Below, piece after piece: positions 1 through 4,557 of a DNA stretch of 9,711 nt (within the stretch, counting starts at the first letter, position 1; the number at the start of each line of letters is the position of its first letter). The notes under the pieces were generated by a model. It searched no databases and was not told the origin of the DNA. It saw nothing but the letters and a program-made list of their open reading frames with translations. The stretch comes from Clostridia bacterium. GTDB lineage: Bacteria > Bacillota > Clostridia > Christensenellales > Aristaeellaceae. The position numbers and the translations under genes were made by a program. The stretch covers positions 1-9,711 of the forward strand of contig JAFSZW010000563.1 in assembly GCA_017458865.1 (NCBI GenBank), in the 5' to 3' direction.

Positions 1-999
1 GCGGACGGCATCAAAGAACCCGTCAAGATCGTCCTCACGCAGTGCTGCAACCTGCTCGGAAACGCGCGCATTGTCATCATAGAAATGCATGGCGCGCAGG
101 AGTGCCCGGTCACTGACCTTCCCGCGGATCTCCGGAATCTTCTCCTCAAAAACATGCTCCGGCACCTCGCGCAGCACATGTGCACCCAGTGCCTGTGCCA
201 CGGACTCCATCTCACTGCGGATGGCTGCATAGTCATCCGTCAGGTCCCCGTGATCGCCGCCCGTATTGACCACGCAGAGCGCATATCCCTTAGCGGCGAA
301 ATCATATGCCAGCGCCTCGACTCTGGCCCGCTGCTCCGCAAAGTCAATGGTCACAAGGCCGCCAACCGAGGAGGCCATCTGGTCCATAAGCCCACAGGGC
401 TTTCCGAACCAGCGGTTTTCAACTTCCTGCGCGATCTCAGCGCGCGTCTGGGCATCTATCACAAACCCATTGTAAATGCCGTCCAGGATCGCCGCAATCA
501 GCACCTCAAAGGCTGCGGAGGAGGACAGTCCGGACCCACGGGCGACAGATGACGTGATGACCGCATTGAATCCGCCAATCTGCATGCCGCGCTCCCTGAG
601 CGCGCCGGCCGTTCCGCGGATCAGGGCCGTCGTCGTTCCGAATTCTACCTCATTGACCGCCAGATCATCCGTATGAATCTCCATTGGCGGGAATCCCTCG
701 CTGTCGACCATGATGATCCCGTCCGCACGCGGGCAGACCACAGCAACCGTATCCAGATTGACTGCCGCAGCCAAAACGCATCCATTGTTATGATCCGTAT
801 GGTTGCCGCCGATTTCCGTCCGGCCCGGCGCTGAAAAGACATACAACTGCCCGTCCGGTTTTCCAAAGCACTGTTCATACCGTACAGCTAACGCCTCATA
901 GCGTTTTTTCTGGTTTTCCACATCCGCAGCGCCGTACAGGGCAGCCATGCGTGCCCCTGTTTCCGGTTTCATCCAAAGGGCTTCCAGCAGATTTGACAC
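1..999 (-). CDS. galK: Galactokinase-family GHMP kinase (3' end outside window)
   Basis: The frame gives 333 codons and is still open at the window edge; family members are about 390-430 aa, so roughly the last quarter is missing. All three GHMP-kinase/galactokinase landmarks are present. These are an N-terminal signature at residues 58-72 (APGRTEIGGNHTDHNNG), the glycine/serine phosphate-binding loop at 155-163 (GSGLSSSAA), and CGLMDQ at 202-207, whose Asp206 corresponds to the catalytic base of galactokinases. Galactokinase phosphorylates galactose at C1 with ATP, the first committed step of the cytoplasmic Leloir pathway. The start is GTG at 999-997 with GGAGGAG at 1007-1013; no nearby ATG fits. 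The canonical GEHTDY sugar-binding motif reads GNHTDH here, and the usual NxxVxRxL segment is replaced around residues 245-258. It therefore belongs to a divergent clostridial galactokinase-like branch, and its substrate is uncertain. No other Leloir gene is visible. Confidence 0.85.
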   Translation of the reverse strand, partial: MSNLLEALWMKPETGARMAALYGAADVENQKKRYEALAVRYEQCFGKPDGQLYVFSAPGRTEIGGNHTDHNNGCVLAAAVNLDTVAVVCPRADGIIMVDSEGFPPMEIHTDDLAVNEVEFGTTTALIRGTAGALRERGMQIGGFNAVITSSVARGSGLSSSAAFEVLIAAILDGIYNGFVIDAQTRAEIAQEVENRWFGKPCGLMDQMASSVGGLVTIDFAEQRARVEALAYDFAAKGYALCVVNTGGDHGDLTDDYAAIRSEMESVAQALGAHVLREVPEHVFEEKIPEIRGKVSDRALLRAMHFYDDNARVSEQVAALREDDLDGFFDAVR

Positions 1000-1006
1000 A
1001 ATATCA

Positions 1007-1013
1007 CTCCTCC
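1007..1013 (-). promoter_or_regulatory. Ribosome binding site deciding the GTG start of galK
   Basis: On the minus strand this reads GGAGGAG, a near-perfect Shine-Dalgarno. It lies 7 nt upstream of GTG at 999 and fixes the non-ATG start of the galactokinase-like gene. Confidence 0.75.
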
Positions 1014-1017
1014 AAAT

Positions 1018-1048
1018 ATGGACGCCGGTTCAGTCATTGGGCGTCCAT
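1018..1048. promoter_or_regulatory. Perfect 9-bp inverted repeat in the galK leader
   Basis: The arms ATGGACGCC (1018-1026) and GGCGTCCAT (1040-1048) are exact inverted complements separated by 13 nt. The repeat ends 4 nt upstream of the galK Shine-Dalgarno. In RNA it would form a stem next to the ribosome binding site; in DNA it could be an operator. It is followed by ATATTT, which is too weak to call an intrinsic terminator. The symmetry is directly visible; the regulatory role is inferred. Confidence 0.5.
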
Positions 1049-1174
1049 GTATTCATTTCCTGCCAAACATGCTGTACCGTATGTCCAGCAGAAACAGATC
1101 AGGTCATGTCAACCATTCGTAAAGGCTCCGCATCCTTTTCCCGCACTTCGCAGGACCAGCGCGGAGTCAGCTCA
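1049..1174. other. Intergenic region between the Gx-family gene and galK
   Basis: No gene is visible. A perfect TTGACA (minus strand, 1107-1112) could be a -35 element for galK, but I find no convincing -10 box 16-18 nt downstream, so I do not call a promoter. No hairpin with a T-run ends the upstream operon, so galK could be read through from it. Confidence 0.4.
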
Positions 1175-1690
1175 TCACCGCATCTGTTTGTTCAGAACAT
1201 GCAGATGTTCCATCACCATTTTGGCCACCAGACCCGTCAGGACACCGGTCGCAACACCGGATACCATGAGAATCGGCAGGTATGTGAACAGAAGGCCGGG
1301 CGTATTGAGCATGATGACCGCCATCAGGATCTGCCCCACATTAAAGAACACTGCACCAATTGCGCTGACGCCAATCACGCTGACGCCCTTTACCCGGTAA
1401 AGGATCAGCATTGCCAGGACAGACAGGACACCGCCTGCCAGTGAGTAAAACATGGCGTTCAGGTTTGTATAAATCACCCAGCTCATCAGTGCCTTGAGGA
1501 GCATCAGAATGAGCGTTTCCTTAACGCCAAGCATATAGATCGCATACAAAAGGACTGAATTGGCCAGGCCCAGCTTGATTCCGGGCACTGCCGCCGTCAG
1601 GGGGAACTGGCGCTCCACCAGTCCGAGTACCAGCATGAGACTGGTCAGAAGGCCTGATACAGCGACCTGCTTAGCGGCACCGTTTCTCAT
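1175..1690 (-). CDS. Gx transporter family / heptaprenyl diphosphate synthase component I-like membrane protein
   Basis: This 171-aa protein is almost entirely hydrophobic, with five or six likely membrane segments. It carries the family hallmark PGIKLGLANSVLL at residues 36-48 and a SLAGGVLS segment at 83-90. Both are typical of the Pfam family named heptaprenyl diphosphate synthase component I, now usually annotated 'Gx transporter family protein' and resembling the substrate-binding S subunits of ECF transporters. It probably moves a small molecule across the membrane, but the substrate is not known; the prenyl-synthase name is historical. The start ATG overlaps the stop of the upstream NusG-II gene as ATGA (1687-1690), indicating translational coupling. 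These two families commonly sit side by side in Clostridia, which supports both calls. No prenyl synthase or ECF ATPase gene is seen in the window. Confidence 0.85.
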   Translation of the reverse strand: MRNGAAKQVAVSGLLTSLMLVLGLVERQFPLTAAVPGIKLGLANSVLLYAIYMLGVKETLILMLLKALMSWVIYTNLNAMFYSLAGGVLSVLAMLILYRVKGVSVIGVSAIGAVFFNVGQILMAVIMLNTPGLLFTYLPILMVSGVATGVLTGLVAKMVMEHLHVLNKQMR

Positions 1691-2499
1691 TGCTGCGCCT
1701 CCGCTGGATCAGCCGGGATCATCTCCACCGTCACCGCATTCGGCAGACATACGATGAATGTACTCAGGATACGCGTCTTGTAATTCTCCAGGGTAACCTC
1801 ACCCTCACCCACGCAGTCCTGATTCTCGCAGGTGGAGGATTCCATATAGACACTGTCCCTGGTAATATGAACCCTGTTGATCTTCTCATCACTCTGACGG
1901 ATCGTGATGATCTTGTCGCGGTCCATGGGAATCGGATCCCCATACTGCCGCCCGCCGACCATGATAACCACATGGCCCTTGACCGGTTCATCTGAGATTT
2001 CAGGCATGGGGCCAATCATCGGTCCCGCCACACGCTTTGTCTCAGTTGTCCCGGACGTTCCTGCATCTGCCGTGTCAGCAGGCGCTGCCGAAACCTCCAA
2101 ATCGCCCTTCGTCTCAGGTGCAGCTGTTGCTGTGGGCTCTGCCGTTACCTCAGGAGCAGCCGTTGCTGCGGGCTCTGCCGTTACCTCAGGAGCAGCCGTG
2201 GTTGCCTGTTCTGCCGTCACAGGAGGCTTCTCTTCATATGTGACATCAGGTACCGCTGTTGCTGCGGAGTCAGTTGCAGGCGCCGCAGTCATTTCCGGCA
2301 CCGCAGTTTCAGCCGCTGGCTGCGAGGATGCGGGAGGCGCAGCCGTCGCATCCACATACTCAATGGCATCCGGTGCCAGCGTCACATCAGCCGTCCGCTC
2401 CTCAACGGTTTTTTTCGGCATCAGCCTCGAAATAAGCAGCAGGATCAGTGCGCCGGCCAAAACCGCAGCAATCAGCAAAATATCCTTTTTGCGGGGCAT
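1687..2499 (-). CDS. Membrane-anchored NusG domain II-containing protein with an extended A/T/P/E linker
   Basis: The 270-aa protein has a short basic N-terminus and one membrane segment (about residues 6-24). A long low-complexity Ala/Thr/Pro/Glu stretch follows (about 36-158), then a C-terminal NusG domain II (about 173-263). The domain shows the family pattern of GHVVIMVGGRQYG, then CENQDCVGEGEV, then FIVCLPNAVTVEM, with conserved cysteines at 224, 229 and 251. Despite the name, this family is not the transcription factor NusG; it is a small extracytoplasmic domain tethered to the membrane, of unknown function. The usual form is roughly half this length, so the linker is an expansion; part of it is encoded by three 36-bp repeats. 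The start ATG follows GGAGG with 8 nt spacing, 3 bp after the rsfS stop. Its stop overlaps the next gene, suggesting the two products act together. Confidence 0.85.
   Translation of the reverse strand: MPRKKDILLIAAVLAGALILLLISRLMPKKTVEERTADVTLAPDAIEYVDATAAPPASSQPAAETAVPEMTAAPATDSAATAVPDVTYEEKPPVTAEQATTAAPEVTAEPAATAAPEVTAEPTATAAPETKGDLEVSAAPADTADAGTSGTTETKRVAGPMIGPMPEISDEPVKGHVVIMVGGRQYGDPIPMDRDKIITIRQSDEKINRVHITRDSVYMESSTCENQDCVGEGEVTLENYKTRILSTFIVCLPNAVTVEMIPADPAEAQQ
2113..2220. repeat. Three tandem 36-bp units within the NusG-II gene
   Basis: The units are 2113-2148, 2149-2184 and 2185-2220. The first two differ at few positions and the third is more diverged. They encode a 12-residue motif of the type TAAPEVTAEPxA in the linker of the NusG-II protein. 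The length is a multiple of three, so copy changes would keep the frame. Confidence 0.85.
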
Positions 2500-2502
2500 T
2501 GC

Positions 2503-2871
2503 TTATGCCTCCGTCTCTTCGGAATCGAATTCAATTTCAAGCCTGTTGTTCTCACCGGACCACAGGTGCTCAAGGCGATAGTATTCGCGCTCTTTCTCGC
2601 CAAAGATATGAACCATAACATCGCCATAGTCAAGGACGATCCAGCGGCCCTCGGACATGCCCTCCTTGCGCTTTGCAAAGACGTCCTGCTTGGCCAGTTC
2701 TTCCTCGACATTTTCCGCGAGGGATTTCACCTGTATCGCGGAATGTCCTGTTGCAATGACCATATAATCCGTGATTACGGTCATCTCATCGACGCGCAGG
2801 ACAACGATATCCTTGCCCCGCTTGGCATCCAATGCTTTCGCAGCTGTTACAGCAATGTCTTCAATCTTCAT
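2503..2871 (-). CDS. rsfS: Ribosomal silencing factor RsfS (Iojap/YbeB family)
   Basis: The 122-aa product matches the full length of the family. It has the conserved blocks TDYMVIATGHS (residues 34-44), WIVLDYGDVMVHIF (77-90) and REYYRLEHLW (95-104). RsfS binds ribosomal protein uL14 on the 50S subunit and blocks joining with the 30S subunit, lowering translation in stationary phase or starvation. Two in-frame ATGs exist, at 2877 and 2871. I choose the second because AAGGAG lies 9 nt before it but only 3 nt before the first. The gene overlaps the 3' end of yqeK by 11 bp and is followed after 3 bp by the NusG-II gene, so it sits inside a tightly coupled operon. The short acidic C-terminal tail (IEFDSEETEA) is ordinary for the family. 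Confidence 0.95.
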   Translation of the reverse strand: MKIEDIAVTAAKALDAKRGKDIVVLRVDEMTVITDYMVIATGHSAIQVKSLAENVEEELAKQDVFAKRKEGMSEGRWIVLDYGDVMVHIFGEKEREYYRLEHLWSGENNRLEIEFDSEETEA

Positions 2872-3463
2872 GTGCATTTACTCCTTCATATTGTTCTAAC
2901 AACTTTCCAGTTGGTTCATACTCATTCAATGCGGCCAGTGTATCCGGGTGAAGGGTTTTCCCCTGACTTGCAACGTGGTCAAGCGACATCAGCAGCGCCT
3001 TGTGCATCGCCTCATCCAGATCTTCCATACACAGCGTTCTCAGCTCTTCTATGCCCGGAAACGGTTTGCGGCTGGGCTCAATGATATCGGCAAGATAAAC
3101 AATCTTTTCAAGATTGCTCATTCCCGCATGTCCGGTTGTGTGCCAGCGGATTGCCTCCAGCACATCACGGTCCGTTACGCCGTATACCGACTCTGCCATG
3201 CATCGCCCGGCCGCCGAATGCAGGAGCGATTTACTCTCCCGCATCAGATCATCCACCGGATAACCTTTTACCGCCTTGTTCATCTTGGCCAGTGAAAGAC
3301 ACTTGGCACAGTCATGCAGCAGTCCTGCCAGACCGGCTTTCTCCTCGTCTACGCCAAACTGTCTTGCCATCTTCCGTGCAGTCTTTTCCACACCCTTCGT
3401 GTGAATATACCGCTCGGTATCCAGCGCTTTTTTCAGTTTATACTCCATCTTCTCGTATTTCAC
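2861..3463 (-). CDS. yqeK: YqeK HD-domain bis(5'-nucleosyl)-tetraphosphatase (Ap4A hydrolase)
   Basis: This 200-aa HD-superfamily protein carries the metal-binding pattern RYIHT (His21), LLHDCAK (His50-Asp51), LLHSAAG (His82), IRWHTTGH (His108) and YLADIIEP (Asp126). This is the arrangement of YqeK, which hydrolyses Ap4A symmetrically to two ADP and keeps this alarmone-like nucleotide low. The frame stays open up to 3547, but I place the start at GTG 3463: GGAGG (3470-3474) lies 6 nt upstream, and the extra N-terminus would begin upstream of the promoter predicted at 3504-3532. An ATG at 3448 is a weaker alternative. It is the first gene of a yqeK-rsfS-NusG-II-Gx operon and overlaps rsfS. In many Firmicutes nadD precedes yqeK; here it is absent. 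Confidence 0.93.
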   Translation of the reverse strand: MKYEKMEYKLKKALDTERYIHTKGVEKTARKMARQFGVDEEKAGLAGLLHDCAKCLSLAKMNKAVKGYPVDDLMRESKSLLHSAAGRCMAESVYGVTDRDVLEAIRWHTTGHAGMSNLEKIVYLADIIEPSRKPFPGIEELRTLCMEDLDEAMHKALLMSLDHVASQGKTLHPDTLAALNEYEPTGKLLEQYEGVNAHED

Positions 3464-3503
3464 GAGACGCCTCCATTTCCATCTATCAATCAGAAACAGA
3501 GTC

Positions 3504-3532
3504 ATTATACCAAAACCGCAGATATGGGAAAA
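3504..3532 (-). promoter_or_regulatory. Extended -10 promoter for the yqeK operon
   Basis: On the minus strand a perfect TATAAT (3504-3509) is preceded by TGG, forming an extended -10 element. A weak -35 (TTTTCC, 3527-3532) lies 17 nt upstream. Transcription would begin near 3497, about 35 nt upstream of the GTG start of yqeK. Confidence 0.65.
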
Positions 3533-3595
3533 GAGGAATATACACATAAAGCGAGAAAGTTTTTTTAGTCAGTCATTCCGTCATCTGATCAGTGT

Positions 3596-4342
3596 TCAGC
3601 CTGTTTCACCGTAAATCCGCCGCATTTCCTCTGTATATTCGCCATCCCCGGTATGCGTAAACAGCACAGGCTGAATCTGCAGACCAGGCCGTCCGCTCTT
3701 GATTCCCTCGATCATCACCAGCTTTGGCGGATCCTGGATACGTGAGGCGACAAAGCGAATGCGTTTTGGCTCAATTCGGTACTGCCGCATCGCCTCGGAG
3801 ACCAGCAGAAACCTTGCTGCCGGGTAAATCAGAAACAGATGCCCGCCATTTTTGAGCACCCGTCCGCAGGCCTGCATCCACGCCTCAATCGGGCAGCAGT
3901 TCTCACCGCCCCGTGCCATGGCAATCGCCTTATCCGGGCTGGTAAGGCCTGTTCCCTCAGGATGATACGGCGGATTGGTAACAACACTGTCCATGTGCTC
4001 AAATCCCAGGAAATCCGTCGCCTGTCTGACATCCGCAGCATGAACGCGGACGCGCGCCTCGAGGCCGTTCAGCCGGACGCTTCGCGAGGCCATGTCAGCC
4101 ATTGTTTCAGACAGCTCTATCGCCTCAAACGTAACATCAGGGTTTCTGGCTGTAATCAGCAGGGGAAGGACACCGGTACCGGTCCCCATATCCGCAGACA
4201 GTCTGCCCACTCGGGGTGCACAGAAATCCGCCAGGAGCACCGCATCCGTACCGAACCGGAAGCCATGAACGGACTGGATGATCCGAAGTCCGTTCCGCTG
4301 GAGATCGTCTATCCGTTCCCCCTCGTAAATCGGTATCTCCAA
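3596..4342 (-). CDS. trmN6: tRNA1(Val) (adenine-37-N6)-methyltransferase family protein
   Basis: The 248-aa product has the start typical of this family (ERIDDLQRNGLRIIQ, residues 9-23, then FRFGTDAVLLADF). Next come the SAM-binding motif I (DMGTGTGVLPLLI, 51-63) and the N6-adenine methyltransferase catalytic motif NPPY (123-126). E. coli TrmN6/YfiC methylates N6 of A37 in tRNA1(Val); Firmicute homologues carry this name but their exact tRNA target is less certain. The frame is open from an ATG at 4423. I place the start at TTG 4342 because AAGGAGG (4351-4357) sits 8 nt upstream and the resulting length and N-terminus fit the family. It lies alone between the SpoIID-like gene (215 bp upstream) and the yqeK promoter. 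No rsmI neighbour, common elsewhere, is present here. Confidence 0.88.
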   Translation of the reverse strand: MEIPIYEGERIDDLQRNGLRIIQSVHGFRFGTDAVLLADFCAPRVGRLSADMGTGTGVLPLLITARNPDVTFEAIELSETMADMASRSVRLNGLEARVRVHAADVRQATDFLGFEHMDSVVTNPPYHPEGTGLTSPDKAIAMARGGENCCPIEAWMQACGRVLKNGGHLFLIYPAARFLLVSEAMRQYRIEPKRIRFVASRIQDPPKLVMIEGIKSGRPGLQIQPVLFTHTGDGEYTEEMRRIYGETG

Positions 4343-4557
4343 GGCGTCCCCCTCCTTCCATCGGCAGGCACAGGCTTTACGCCTGGGCAGTACGCGTTCC
4401 ATGGCCTGTCCGGCGCATTCCATCGTCAGGTACTGGCTTTTCCCGTTTTTGCATCATCAGGAACCGATCTGATTGCCAGGCCGCAAGCAGCGCATCTGTT
4501 CTGAAAGCAGGATGATCTGCCAGATGGCATTCCAGCAGACGCTGCACGCCTCATCTG
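4343..4557 (-). other. Gap between the SpoIID-like gene and trmN6, with a marginal 56-codon ORF
   Basis: The only minus-strand reading frame of note runs from GTG 4547 to TAA 4377 (56 aa, beginning MQRLLECHLADHPAF). A purine-rich GAGG lies only about 1 nt before the GTG, too close for normal initiation, and the 5' end overlaps a stem-loop. I do not recognise the peptide and treat it as probably non-coding. The trmN6 ribosome binding site AAGGAGG occupies 4351-4357. No clear promoter was found. Confidence 0.3.
4521..4557 (-). terminator. Possible stem-loop terminator after the SpoIID-like gene
   Basis: Directly after the TAA at 4558, CAGATG (4557-4552) can pair with CATCTG (4526-4521), with further nested pairing including CAGC/GCTG around a short loop. 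The downstream strand is only modestly T-rich, with no real T-run. It could be a weak terminator or a 3'-end stabilising hairpin. Confidence 0.35.

Noticed and set aside
1107..1112. A perfect TTGACA box upstream of galK
   Set aside because: No acceptable -10 element lies 16-19 nt downstream, so it was not called as a promoter.
2113..2220. Regular 36-bp repeats that could suggest a CRISPR array
   Set aside because: The units abut with no spacers, diverge from each other, and lie in frame inside a coding sequence, so they are protein-coding tandem repeats.
1904..2581. A 225-codon plus-strand frame rich in Ala, Val and Ser
   Set aside because: It is antisense to the repeat-containing part of the NusG-II gene; its low-complexity sequence is a by-product of the Ala/Thr/Pro codons on the other strand.
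3464..3547. A 28-residue hydrophobic N-terminal extension of YqeK that looks like a membrane anchor
   Set aside because: It spans the predicted -10 box and transcription start, lacks a ribosome binding site, and YqeK is a cytoplasmic enzyme. The GTG at 3463 has a better signal.
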